64,000 nt of DNA. It comes from CF-167 sp963695195. GTDB taxonomy: Bacteria > Chloroflexota > Limnocylindria > QHBO01. The stretch is from positions 1,674,001-1,738,000 of the forward strand of contig CAVOGE010000007.1 of NCBI GenBank assembly GCA_963695195.1. Reading direction: 5' to 3'. This document shows, in pieces, positions 43,749-51,564 of this stretch (position 1 is the first letter of the stretch; each line of letters begins with the position of its first letter). Under the pieces are notes generated by a model, which worked only from the letters and a program-made list of their open reading frames with translations, ran no database searches and was not told the origin of the DNA. A program made the position numbers and the translations under genes.

Positions 43749-45086
43749 ATGTTCGAATCGCTCTCCGTCCGCTTGCAGGGCGTCGTCGACCGTCTCCGTG
43801 GCAAGGCGCGCATCACCGACGCCGACCTTGAACTAGCACTCCGCGACATTCGTCTGGCGCTGCTCGAGGCGGACGTCAACTTCCGGGTCGTCAAGGCGTT
43901 CGTGGCAACGGTGCGCGAGCGGTCGATCGGAGCCGATCTGCTCACCGGCCTGCGCCCGGGGCAGGCGATCGTCAAGGCGGTTCACGACGAGCTCGTGACC
44001 GTGCTCGGCGGAGAACGCCACGAACTGCAGACGGGCGGGCGGCCTGGCGTCATCATGCTGGTCGGGTTGCAGGGATCAGGGAAGACGACGACGGCGGCGA
44101 AGCTCGCCGTGCGCCTCAAGCGGGAGAACAAGCGCCCGCTGCTGGTTGCCGCCGACGTCTACCGACCGGCCGCCGTGGATCAGCTGGTCCAGCTGGGCGA
44201 CCAGGCTGCGATCGAGGTTCACAGCCGACCGGCTGGGACGCCGGCGATGGAGGTGGCACGGTCCGGAGTCGAGCTGGCGCGACAGCGTGGACATGACGTC
44301 GTTCTGATCGATACCGCCGGCCGACTGCACGTGGATGAGCCGATGATGGATGAGCTGGTGCGCATCAGCGGCGCGCTGACGCCGGCCGAGACCCTGCTGG
44401 TGCTGGACGCCATGACCGGCCAGGAGGCCGTTCGCGTCGCCGAGGCGTTCCACCAGCGACTGCCGCTCACCGGCCTGGTTCTCACCAAGATGGATGGCGA
44501 TGCGCGCGGCGGTGCCGCCCTCAGCATCCGCAGCGTGACCGGGCTTCCGATCGCCTTCATCGGGACCGGCGAGCGGGTCGACGCCTTGGAGCCGTTTTAC
44601 CCGGATCGCCTGGCCCAGCGCATCCTCGGAATGGGCGACATCCTTTCGCTCGTCGAGCGGGTGCAGGAGAACGTCGACCAGCAGGAGGCCGAGCGGGTGG
44701 CACAGCGCCTCATGGAATCGCGCTTCACGCTGGAAGACTTCCGGTCGCAACTGGCGCAGGTCAAGAAGATGGGCCCGATCGGACAGTTGGTCGGCATGAT
44801 CCCCGGCGCCGGTCACCTGGCCGGCGAAGCCCAGGAGGCGGTGGACGGCGGTCAGCTGCGGAGGATCGAGGCGATCATCGACTCCATGACGCCGGCCGAG
44901 CGCCGCCGACCGGAGATCATCAAGGCCAGCCGGCGGCGGCGCATCGCCTCTGGCAGCGGCACCACCACGGCTGATGTAAATCGCGTCCTGAAGCAGTTCG
45001 GCGAGATGCAGCGCCTGATGCGGCAGTTCGGGGGCGGACGAGCGGGCCGGCAGGGCGGCGGCCTCGGTAGCCTGCTGGGTCGCTGA
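43749..45086 (+). CDS. ffh: Signal recognition particle protein Ffh
   Basis: Binds signal peptides and 4.5S RNA and delivers ribosomes to FtsY. 445 residues. N domain (about 1-90), GTPase G1 GLQGSGKTTTAAKLA, DVYRPAAVDQL, DTAGRLHVDE and LTKMDGDARGG. The Met-rich M domain (about 300-440) has MGPIGQLVGMIPG and MTPAERRRPEII with SRRRRIASGSG for RNA binding. The C-terminus is Gly/Arg/Gln-rich. The gene is preceded by its own promoter. Confidence 0.97.
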   Translation: MFESLSVRLQGVVDRLRGKARITDADLELALRDIRLALLEADVNFRVVKAFVATVRERSIGADLLTGLRPGQAIVKAVHDELVTVLGGERHELQTGGRPGVIMLVGLQGSGKTTTAAKLAVRLKRENKRPLLVAADVYRPAAVDQLVQLGDQAAIEVHSRPAGTPAMEVARSGVELARQRGHDVVLIDTAGRLHVDEPMMDELVRISGALTPAETLLVLDAMTGQEAVRVAEAFHQRLPLTGLVLTKMDGDARGGAALSIRSVTGLPIAFIGTGERVDALEPFYPDRLAQRILGMGDILSLVERVQENVDQQEAERVAQRLMESRFTLEDFRSQLAQVKKMGPIGQLVGMIPGAGHLAGEAQEAVDGGQLRRIEAIIDSMTPAERRRPEIIKASRRRRIASGSGTTTADVNRVLKQFGEMQRLMRQFGGGRAGRQGGGLGSLLGR

Positions 45087-45098
45087 CCCGATCGAGCC

Positions 45099-46646
45099 AT
45101 GAAGCGCCTGGTCATCGGCGTTACGGGTCTCCTCGCTGTGGCGGGGATCATCGTGCTCGTCGGGTACGTTCTCGTCTTCTCGGCCTCCCCGGATCGGGCG
45201 GCCCGTGCCGTGCCCGCCGCCGCCGTCGTCTATGTGAACGTCTACCTCGAGCCGTCGACCGGTCAGCGGATGAACCTCTACGGGCTGATCGGGCGGCTCC
45301 CCGGATTCGCCGATCCGGCGACGCTGGAGCAGAAGATCCACGACGTGGCACAGCGGCTGATCGGACAGGTCGGGATCGATTACGCGGCCGACATTCGGCC
45401 ATGGCTCGGTGACCAGGTGGCGCTCGCGATCGTCGCCGGAGGTGGTTCCGACGGCGGACCACAGACGCTCTTGTTGGCGGCTCTGGCGGAGCCGGAATCA
45501 GCGGCCCCGGCGGTCGAGCGGATCATGACCCGGGACGGCACCCAGTTCGAGTCGGCGACACATCGGGGCGTGACGCTGCACGTCGGGACGGCGATCAGCT
45601 ATGCCCTGCTCGACGATCTGTTGGTGGTCGGGAGCGGTGCCGGGGCGGTGCGGAAGGCGATCGACGCCGAGGCGGGCGCGGCGCCATCCCTGGCCGCCTC
45701 TGCCGACTTCGGTGCCGCCCTGCGCCGGGTTCCGGCGGATCACATCGGCTCCATATACGTGGACCTGCGCTCGCTCCTCGGGGCGGGCGAGACTGAGCCG
45801 GTGGGCGGATACACGACCGTGGCCGTCGCACTCGTGGCGGACGCGGCCGGCGTGCGGCTGGTCGGCGAGGCGCCGTTTGCCGGCTCTTCGCCGCAGAACC
45901 GCGAGGCCTTGGCGCTGGCCAGCGAAGTGTCGAGCCTGGCGGACTGGATGCCCGCCGACGCGCAGGCCGAGGCGATCGTTTTCGGCATCCAGCAGGCGCT
46001 GGCGGCGCTCGAGGAGCAGATCGCCGAGAGCACGGACATGCAGGATGTCGTCGAGGCGCTCAATCAGCTTCGGGCGCTGGCGGCCGTCGGCCTGGGCATC
46101 AACGTCGATCGTGACCTACTGCCCCTATTGGATCGTGAGGTCGGCATTTCGCTGGGAGGCCCCGGCGGAGGGTCGATGCTTCAGCTGCTCCTTCGACCGA
46201 ACGATCCGGGTGCCGCGGCGGGCGCGCTCGAGCGGATGCGGGACGCGCTCGTGCATCGCGGGTCTCGAGTCGCCACGAGCATGGCAGCGGGGGTCGAGGT
46301 GACAATCATCGTGGTGCCCGAGATCGGCCAGATCGCCTACGCCCTTAGCGATGACGTGGTGGTCATGGCCTTCGAGCCCGGTGCCGTCGCGGCCGTCCTG
46401 CAGGCCCGCGCGAGCGGACTGACGCTTGCAAAGACCGACCGATACGTCGATGCCTTCACCGTCCTTGGGACGCGCCGCGGGCACGAGCTGTGGATCGACG
46501 TGGCGGGCAGCAGCGGGGTCGCCGGTGAGATGCTCCAAATCGATGAGGAGACCCGCGGTATCCTTCTGCGCCTCGGCGCATTTGCCCTGAGCGCCTCCGC
46601 CCACGACAATCAGCTAGAGATCAGAGCCATCCTCACCGTGAAGTGA
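45099..46646 (+). CDS. DUF3352-like membrane-anchored protein
   Basis: 515 residues. One N-terminal membrane helix (about 4-30) is followed by a large extracellular or periplasmic region rich in Ala, Val and Gly. It has repeated alpha-beta units such as AVPAAAVVYVNVYLEPS, YALLDDLLVVGSGAGAVRKAID and YALSDDVVVMAFEPGAVAAVL. The helix plus the internal pattern 'display value, check saved threshold' matches DUF3352 proteins of Actinobacteria and Chloroflexota, which have no known function. It lies between ffh and rpsP, normally adjacent genes, so it has been inserted into this operon or is co-regulated. Confidence 0.78.
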   Translation: MKRLVIGVTGLLAVAGIIVLVGYVLVFSASPDRAARAVPAAAVVYVNVYLEPSTGQRMNLYGLIGRLPGFADPATLEQKIHDVAQRLIGQVGIDYAADIRPWLGDQVALAIVAGGGSDGGPQTLLLAALAEPESAAPAVERIMTRDGTQFESATHRGVTLHVGTAISYALLDDLLVVGSGAGAVRKAIDAEAGAAPSLAASADFGAALRRVPADHIGSIYVDLRSLLGAGETEPVGGYTTVAVALVADAAGVRLVGEAPFAGSSPQNREALALASEVSSLADWMPADAQAEAIVFGIQQALAALEEQIAESTDMQDVVEALNQLRALAAVGLGINVDRDLLPLLDREVGISLGGPGGGSMLQLLLRPNDPGAAAGALERMRDALVHRGSRVATSMAAGVEVTIIVVPEIGQIAYALSDDVVVMAFEPGAVAAVLQARASGLTLAKTDRYVDAFTVLGTRRGHELWIDVAGSSGVAGEMLQIDEETRGILLRLGAFALSASAHDNQLEIRAILTVK

Positions 46647-46699
46647 GGGCGGCCCGCTTCAGCGCCAGACCCCGCCCGCAACCGCTCGGCAGGATCAGC

Positions 46700-46708
46700 T
46701 GCTACAAC
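46700..46708 (+). promoter_or_regulatory. Candidate extended -10 before rpsP
   Basis: TGCTACAAC (hexamer 46703-46708), 20 bases before the rpsP start. Weak but of the local TGC-TAnnAn type. Confidence 0.3.
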
Positions 46709-46728
46709 ATGAGAGAGGTAGACAACAC

Positions 46729-47067
46729 TTGGCAGTACGCATTCGGCTCTCACGCGTGGGAGCCACCAAGCGTCCCAGCTACCGCGTGGTGGCCATCGAC
46801 AGCCGTCGCCCGCGTGATGGGCGCGCCCTGGAGATCCTGGGCTTCTACGATCCGCTGACCGAACCGGCCACGGTGCGGATCGACGCCACCAGGTACGCCG
46901 ACTGGGTTTCGCGTGGCGCGCGGCCGTCCGACACGGTCGCCAAGCTGATCAAGCTTGCGTCCGCGGCTCCAGCGACCGCCCCAGCGACCGCCGAACCGGT
47001 ACCCGCTGCGCCAAAGCGTGCCCGCGCCCGCAAGCCCGCGACCGCCACCGCGAAGGCAGCCGAATGA
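46729..47067 (+). CDS. rpsP: 30S ribosomal protein S16
   Basis: Assembly protein of the 5' domain of 16S rRNA. 112 residues starting MAVRIRLSRVGATKRPSYRV, with DGRALEILGFYDP and SRGARPSDTVAKLI. The last 35 residues form an Ala/Pro/Lys/Arg-rich extension. TTG start with GAGAGAGG upstream. It heads the usual rpsP-khpA-rimM-trmD-rplS order. Confidence 0.96.
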   Translation: MAVRIRLSRVGATKRPSYRVVAIDSRRPRDGRALEILGFYDPLTEPATVRIDATRYADWVSRGARPSDTVAKLIKLASAAPATAPATAEPVPAAPKRARARKPATATAKAAE

Positions 47068-47300
47068 AGGAATTCCTCGACTACGTGGCGCGCAACCTGG
47101 TCGACAACCCGGACGGAGTGGAGATCGAGGTCCAGGAAGGGCCCGACGAGGTCGCTCTGACGCTCAAGGTCGCCGAGGGCGACATGGGCCGGGTGATCGG
47201 TCGCGACGGGCGTATCGCCAATGCCATTCGCAGCCTGCTGCGCGTCATGGGCACCCGTGACGGCCGACATGTCGAGCTGGAGATCGTCGGCGACGACTGA
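47064..47300 (+). CDS. khpA: KH domain RNA-binding protein KhpA
   Basis: 78 residues with a single KH domain. The motif GRVIGRDGRIANAIRSLLR contains the GxxG loop (GRDG) that binds single-stranded RNA. KhpA proteins act in small-RNA regulation and cell-wall or division control in Gram-positive bacteria. The ATG overlaps the rpsP stop. Confidence 0.95.
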   Translation: MKEFLDYVARNLVDNPDGVEIEVQEGPDEVALTLKVAEGDMGRVIGRDGRIANAIRSLLRVMGTRDGRHVELEIVGDD

Positions 47301-47784
47301 ACGCCTTGCGGTCGCCCGCGTGCTCGGGGCAAAGGGCCTTGGCGGTGGGCTGCGCGTCGAACTGCTGACCGATTTTCCCGAACGCCTCGAGCCGGGCGTC
47401 GCCCTCTGGGTAGAGGACGACAACGAGCCGCGCAACCTGCTCAAGGTCGAGTGGGGCGGCCGCGTCCCGGTCTTCTTTGTTGAGGGCATCACCGACCGGT
47501 CCGCCGCCGAGTCAGTGATCGGCCGCTACCTCGAGGCGCCGGCGCAGCCGCTGCCCGCCGGCAGCTACTACTGGCACCAGCTGGTGGGCCTCTCGGTGAC
47601 CGATGCAGCAGCCGGGCTGCTGGGCGAATTGGTGGAAGTATTCCGCGCCGGCGAGAACGAGGTGTACCGCGTGGACGGAGCAGGCGGCGAGACGCTCATC
47701 CCGGCGCTCAGCGATGTCGTGCAGTCGATCGACCTCGAGGCCGGCACCATGCTGGTCAGCTACCAGCCCGAAGAGGTTCGCTGA
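47269..47784 (+). CDS. rimM: Ribosome maturation factor RimM
   Basis: Helps assemble the 30S head with S19. N-terminal domain with ERLAVARVLGAKGLGGGLRV and a C-terminal PRC-barrel-like domain with YYWHQLVGLSV and LIPALSDVVQSID. The start is uncertain. The only standard codon is ATG at 47269, which overlaps khpA by 32 bases, adds a non-conserved segment and has no Shine-Dalgarno sequence. An ACG at 47293, ten bases after GGAG, would give MTERLAVARV, the expected N-terminus. Confidence 0.9.
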   Translation: MSSWRSSATTERLAVARVLGAKGLGGGLRVELLTDFPERLEPGVALWVEDDNEPRNLLKVEWGGRVPVFFVEGITDRSAAESVIGRYLEAPAQPLPAGSYYWHQLVGLSVTDAAAGLLGELVEVFRAGENEVYRVDGAGGETLIPALSDVVQSIDLEAGTMLVSYQPEEVR

Positions 47785-47786
47785 CG

Positions 47787-48548
47787 ATGCCAGAGCCCCG
47801 CCCCCAGCCGAGCCTGCACGTTGATGTCGTGACGCTCTTCCCCGAGCTCTTCGACGCACCGCTGCGCACCTCGGTGATCGGGCGTGCCGTGGAGCGGGGG
47901 ATCGTGGAGGTGACGCTCCATGACCTGCGGGGACACGGCCTTGGACGGCACCGCAGCGTCGATGACTACCCCTATGGCGGGGGAGCGGGGATGATCATGC
48001 GCCCGGAGCCGCTGCACGCTGCAATCGAGCCGCTGCGACAAGCCGGGGCGCAGGTCGTGCTCCTCGACCCGGCCGGCGAACGCCTGACCGATCAGCTCGC
48101 TCGTGAGCTGGCGTCGAGCGGTCGCCTCGCCCTGGTATGTGGCCGATACGAGGGGATCGACGAACGGGTGCGCTCCATGGTCGATCGCGAGGTCAGCATC
48201 GGCGACTACGTGCTGACCGGCGGAGAGCTGCCGGCGCTGGTCCTCATCGACGCGGTGACGCGACTCTTGCCGGGGGTCATCGAGGCGGAGTCCCATGCGT
48301 CCGACTCCTTTGCCGATGGGATGCTCGAGGGGCCGCAGTACACCCGGCCCGAGACCTTCATGGGTCTTGCTGTCCCGCCCGTGCTGCTCTCTGGGCATCA
48401 TGCCGAGGTGGCGCGCTGGCGGCGTCGTGAGTCGCTGCGCCGAACGCTCCAGCGTCGGCCCGATCTGCTTGGCGATGCGGATCTGACCGATGAGGACCGC
48501 GCGGAGCTCGCCCGGTTGACGCACGGGGGAGAGGAATCGAACCCTTGA
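47787..48548 (+). CDS. trmD: tRNA (guanine37-N1)-methyltransferase TrmD
   Basis: Methylates G37 of tRNAs reading CNN codons and prevents frameshifting. 253 residues with the deep trefoil-knot motifs DVVTLFPELF, YPYGGGAGMIM, VCGRYEGIDERV and SIGDYVLTGGELPA. It also has EGPQYTRPETF. The ATG is two bases after rimM. Confidence 0.97.
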   Translation: MPEPRPQPSLHVDVVTLFPELFDAPLRTSVIGRAVERGIVEVTLHDLRGHGLGRHRSVDDYPYGGGAGMIMRPEPLHAAIEPLRQAGAQVVLLDPAGERLTDQLARELASSGRLALVCGRYEGIDERVRSMVDREVSIGDYVLTGGELPALVLIDAVTRLLPGVIEAESHASDSFADGMLEGPQYTRPETFMGLAVPPVLLSGHHAEVARWRRRESLRRTLQRRPDLLGDADLTDEDRAELARLTHGGEESNP

Positions 48549-48555
48549 GGGCGCC

Positions 48556-48585
48556 TTGCCGCTCGGTAATCGGCGCTGCTATACT
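48556..48585 (+). promoter_or_regulatory. Promoter of rplS
   Basis: TTGCCG (48556-48561), an 18-base spacer and TATACT (48580-48585) with TGC before it. It lies directly after the trmD stop and gives a leader of about 115 bases. Confidence 0.7.
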
Positions 48586-48593
48586 CCGCCCAT

Positions 48594-48612
48594 CGCGACC
48601 GTGACGGTCGCG
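48594..48612 (+). promoter_or_regulatory. Leader hairpin upstream of rplS
   Basis: A perfect 8-bp stem, CGCGACCG with CGGTCGCG, closes a TGA loop at the very start of the predicted rplS transcript. It has no T run. It could stabilise the 5' end or bind a regulator. Confidence 0.4.
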
Positions 48613-48708
48613 TCATTCGTGTCCGCCGCCTCTACTCACCAGCCGGCCGGACCCCAGCATGCAGGCAAGCCGCGGCGCGCGCCGCAAAAAATCACGAGGC
48701 CTTCCATC

Positions 48709-49059
48709 ATGAACATCATCAGCGAGATCGAACGCGAGCAGCTCCGTACCGATGTGCCGGAGATTGCCTCGGGCGACACGGTCCGCGTCAGCGTGAAGGT
48801 GGTGGAGGGGAACCGCGAGCGCATCCAGGTGTTCGAGGGCACGGTGATGCGCCTGCGGGGAGGCGGAATCAACCGCCAGATCACCGTCCGTCGCATCGCC
48901 AGTGGTGTCGGCGTGGAGCGCACCTTCATGATTCACGCACCGCGCGTCGAGAAGATCGAAGTGGTGCGCCACGGCGTCGCACGCCGAGCGCAGCTCTACT
49001 TCCTGCGCGACCGTGTCGGCAAGTCGGCCACGCTTCGCGAGCGGCGCCCCAGCCGCTGA
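48709..49059 (+). CDS. rplS: 50S ribosomal protein L19
   Basis: Contacts the small subunit at a bridge. 116 residues starting MNIISEIEREQLR, with FEGTVMRLRGGGINRQITVRRIASGVGVERTF and the C-terminal RRAQLYFLRDRVGKSATL. The ATG at 48709 has GAGG ten bases upstream. The open frame begins 51 codons earlier, but that part has no similarity to L19. Confidence 0.97.
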   Translation: MNIISEIEREQLRTDVPEIASGDTVRVSVKVVEGNRERIQVFEGTVMRLRGGGINRQITVRRIASGVGVERTFMIHAPRVEKIEVVRHGVARRAQLYFLRDRVGKSATLRERRPSR

Positions 49060-49090
49060 CAAACGGCCCTCGGGGCCTCGATCCAGTGGC

Positions 49091-49873
49091 ATGATCGTCG
49101 GCGACGTGATCGAGCCGACAACCCGCATCGAACGGACCCACTGGCGCGAGGGGCGTCGCATCGTCGTGGGATGCGACGCCGTCGGCGTCGCGTGCCTCTC
49201 CGGCCCCGTGCTCGCCGCAGCGGTGGTCATGCCGCCCGGGTCACGTCGCATCCCCGGGGTGCGCGATTCCAAGACCCTCTCTCGCGCCCAGCGTGAGCGG
49301 CTCTATCCGCAGATCCTGCGCAGGGCGCTGCATATCGGCCTCGGGGCCGCGAGCGTCAGGGAGATCGACCGTCTCAACATCTACCACGCCACCTCGCTGG
49401 CGATGCGACGCGCCGTGCTGCGCGTGCCCGAACGCCAACACGTCCTCGTTGACGGACTCCGCATCCGCGACTTCGAGCAGCATGTCGGGCCGTACACCGC
49501 CATCGTGGATGGCGACGCGCACTGTCACGCCATCGCCGCGGCGTCGATCATCGCCAAGGTTGTTCGAGACCGGCTGATGGACCGTCTCGCGGCGCGCCAC
49601 CCTCACTACGGGTGGGAGCAGAACGCAGGCTATGCCACCCTCGCTCACAGGCTCGGCATCGAGGAGTTTGGCATCACCCCGCTCCACCGCCGCAGCTTCG
49701 CGCGCATCCAGGCGGTTGCGCTTGGCGAGCAGCTCCACCTTGCTCTTCTCGAGCCGGCGGAAACGCTGCTCGCCGGCGAGGTCATCCCCCTGCCCATCGG
49801 AGCGGTATCGAGCATGGCGGCCCCGCCCCCCGATCGGTCGGACTCGATCATGGGCGTGCCACCGCCTCGGTAA
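49091..49873 (+). CDS. rnhB: Ribonuclease HII with degenerate active site
   Basis: Normally cuts RNA in RNA-DNA hybrids and at single ribonucleotides. 260 residues. The fold motifs are clear: VVGCDAVGVACLSGPVLAAAV (25-45), RDSKTLS, VLVDGLRIRDF, DGDAHCHAIAAASIIAKVVRD and HRRSF. The catalytic set is incomplete. Asp29, Asp121 and Asp142 are present, but the Glu after the first Asp (normally DE) is Ala30. The GRG ribonucleotide-sensing motif reads GVA. The reading is clean (gac gcc gtc ggc gtc gcg) with no frameshift nearby. It may be inactive or altered. The C-terminus has about 45 extra residues. Confidence 0.9.
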   Translation: MIVGDVIEPTTRIERTHWREGRRIVVGCDAVGVACLSGPVLAAAVVMPPGSRRIPGVRDSKTLSRAQRERLYPQILRRALHIGLGAASVREIDRLNIYHATSLAMRRAVLRVPERQHVLVDGLRIRDFEQHVGPYTAIVDGDAHCHAIAAASIIAKVVRDRLMDRLAARHPHYGWEQNAGYATLAHRLGIEEFGITPLHRRSFARIQAVALGEQLHLALLEPAETLLAGEVIPLPIGAVSSMAAPPPDRSDSIMGVPPPR

Positions 49874-49896
49874 GCGGTCGGTACGTGGCGGCTACG

Positions 49897-49923
49897 CATG
49901 TCTGGCCAGACTGGCCAGACATG
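49897..49923. promoter_or_regulatory. Perfect 13-bp inverted repeat overlapping the yraN start
   Basis: Left arm CATGTCTGGCCAG and right arm CTGGCCAGACATG are separated by a single A. The repeat also contains two copies of the palindrome CTGGCCAG spaced nine bases apart. The right arm includes the ATG at 49921. The arrangement looks like an operator for a dimeric regulator, or two sites on one face of the helix. Confidence 0.7.
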
Positions 49924-50292
49924 TCGGATCCCCGGAGGCTGCTCGGACAGAAAGCAGAACGTCTCGTCGCGGCATGGCTGACGGAATCTGGATGGATCGT
50001 GCTGGCGCAGAACTGGCGCTGCCCCGACGGAGAGCTCGATCTTGTCTGCCGTGATCCGCAGGACACGCTGGTCGGCGTCGAAGTGAAATGCCGCATGTCG
50101 GGGCGCTCCGGCAGTGCCGTGGAAAGCGTTGATCGGCGGCGGATCGGCCGACTGCGGCGCGCGCTGGCGAGGTACGCGTCGACCAGCCCGGTTCCGCGTG
50201 CTGGCGGACTCCGGATCGATCTTGTCAGCGTCACCCCGGGGAGCAGTCACGACTGGCGGCTGCAGAGACTTGGAGGTGTGGATGCCTGGTAG
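49921..50292 (+). CDS. yraN: YraN family (UPF0102) putative endonuclease-like protein
   Basis: 123 residues. It has a restriction-endonuclease-like core with GQKAERLVAAWLTESGWIVLAQN, GELDLVCRD and VEVKCR, whose Glu, Asp and Glu/Lys form the PD-(D/E)xK motif. The role of YraN is unknown. It commonly follows rnhB, as here, sometimes within the rplS-rnhB operon. No Shine-Dalgarno sequence is visible: the ATG lies within a perfect inverted repeat. Confidence 0.92.
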   Translation: MSDPRRLLGQKAERLVAAWLTESGWIVLAQNWRCPDGELDLVCRDPQDTLVGVEVKCRMSGRSGSAVESVDRRRIGRLRRALARYASTSPVPRAGGLRIDLVSVTPGSSHDWRLQRLGGVDAW

Positions 50293-50306
50293 GTCGGCGG
50301 TTGTGC

Positions 50307-51380
50307 CTACCGGCTGAAGATCGCCTCGAGCGCCAGAATCGACTCGATGTACGGCCGTGTCATAGGGTAGATCCCGTGCCGATCGGCCCCGGTCTGCCCC
50401 TGGTAGTACGCGGCGAGGACCATCGCGCGGTCGCCATCGTATCGGTCGAAGTAGTGCTTCAGCAGGCGGACACCCGCCCGCACGTTTTCCGCGGGTTCGG
50501 TGAGGTTGATCGGTCCGTCGAGCATGGTTGACCCGACCCAGTCAGCGGTCGGCGGGGTCAACTGCATGACGCCGATCGCACCGGCACTGCTGACGACCGC
50601 CGGTTGCCAGCCCGATTCCTGCCACGCGAGGGCGAGGGCAAATGCCAGCGGTACGCCCTGGGCGGTCGCCTCGGCGGCGATGAGCTTCCGGATCGGGTCG
50701 CGCGCCGCTACCAGGGCGGCCATCGACGATGGCATCGCCGAGCCGGACCCGGCAGATGTCGCGGCTCCGGGGATGGCGAGCCGCTGGCCGACCCGCACGA
50801 ACGATGGATTGCTGATGCCGTTGGCATTCACGATGGCGCCGATGGTGGTGCCGTACCGCAGCGCGATGACGGTCAGGTTCTCGCCCGACGCGACCCGGTG
50901 GATGACCGCTGCCGTCGCGCTCGGCGGCGGAGGCCCGGACCGCCCGCCCGCCGTCGCGGCTCCGGGGATGGCGAGCCGTTGGCCGACCCGCAGGAACGAT
51001 GGATTGCTGATGCCGTTGGCATTCACGATGGCGCCGATGGTGGTGCCGTACCGCAGCGCGATGACGGTCAGGTTCTCGCCCGACGCGACCCGGTGGATGA
51101 CCGCTGCCGTCGCGCTCGACGGTGGAGGTGTACTCGCCGCGGGAGGCGCCACCAGGATGCGCTGGCCGACCTGGATCCGGTCCGCGTTGACGATCCCGTT
51201 CAGACGCATCAGTTCGACGACGCTGATGCCCTGCGTGAGGGCGATCTGGCTCAGCGTGTCGCCGCGCTTGACTACGACGACCCGGTCAGTCGCCGCGGCG
51301 GGGACGACCGCCGCCGCGCCACCCAGTACGGCCGCCAGCACGGCGGTGGAGAGGAGAGACCGTTGGCGTCGGCGAAGCAT
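50307..51380 (-). CDS. Triple-LysM lytic transglycosylase-like protein
   Basis: 357 residues, beginning MLRRRQRSLL and a signal peptide (to about residue 30). Three LysM peptidoglycan-binding repeats follow (about 35-78, 91-135 and 156-200), then a lysozyme-like SLT domain (about 225-350). The catalytic Glu is in AWQESGWQPAVVSSAGAIGVMQL. The second and third LysM repeats are nearly identical at DNA level. It probably remodels cell wall outside the membrane. The ATG at 51380 has GGAG ten bases upstream. Confidence 0.93.
   Translation of the reverse strand: MLRRRQRSLLSTAVLAAVLGGAAAVVPAAATDRVVVVKRGDTLSQIALTQGISVVELMRLNGIVNADRIQVGQRILVAPPAASTPPPSSATAAVIHRVASGENLTVIALRYGTTIGAIVNANGISNPSFLRVGQRLAIPGAATAGGRSGPPPPSATAAVIHRVASGENLTVIALRYGTTIGAIVNANGISNPSFVRVGQRLAIPGAATSAGSGSAMPSSMAALVAARDPIRKLIAAEATAQGVPLAFALALAWQESGWQPAVVSSAGAIGVMQLTPPTADWVGSTMLDGPINLTEPAENVRAGVRLLKHYFDRYDGDRAMVLAAYYQGQTGADRHGIYPMTRPYIESILALEAIFSR
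50758..50923. repeat. LysM-encoding direct repeat, copy 1
   Basis: A 166-base unit repeated at 50953-51118 with two mismatches (about 99% identity), offset 195 bases. It encodes one LysM domain and part of the linker. Confidence 0.9.
50953..51118. repeat. LysM-encoding direct repeat, copy 2
   Basis: Partner of 50758-50923; it differs at two positions in 166. A more diverged third LysM lies at about 51140-51290. Confidence 0.9.
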
Positions 51381-51441
51381 GATGGCCAGTCTCCGATACG
51401 TGGTCCGTCCGGCCGAAGGTGGCCGGCGGGATCGCTTCCGC

Positions 51442-51469
51442 ATCCTAGGTCCGATACGGAACGGGTCAA
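51442..51469 (-). promoter_or_regulatory. Promoter of the LysM/SLT gene
   Basis: On the minus strand, TTGACC (51469-51464), a 16-base spacer and TAGGAT (51447-51442), with a leader of about 55 bases. Confidence 0.6.
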
Positions 51470-51558
51470 CGTACGAGAGAAGGGGGGATTGGGGTACTTA
51501 GGTACTCTCCGGAGGCCGCGCTCAGGCCCGCCACACGAGAGATCAAGCGTGGCGATGC

Positions 51559-51564
51559 TATACT
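51559..51564 (+). promoter_or_regulatory. -10 element of the rpsB operon
   Basis: TATACT preceded by TGC (extended form), about 157 bases before the rpsB start. No strong -35. Confidence 0.55.

Noticed and set aside
50758..51118. Possible CRISPR or satellite from the two near-identical segments
   Set aside because: Only two copies, each 166 bases, both coding in frame for a LysM domain.
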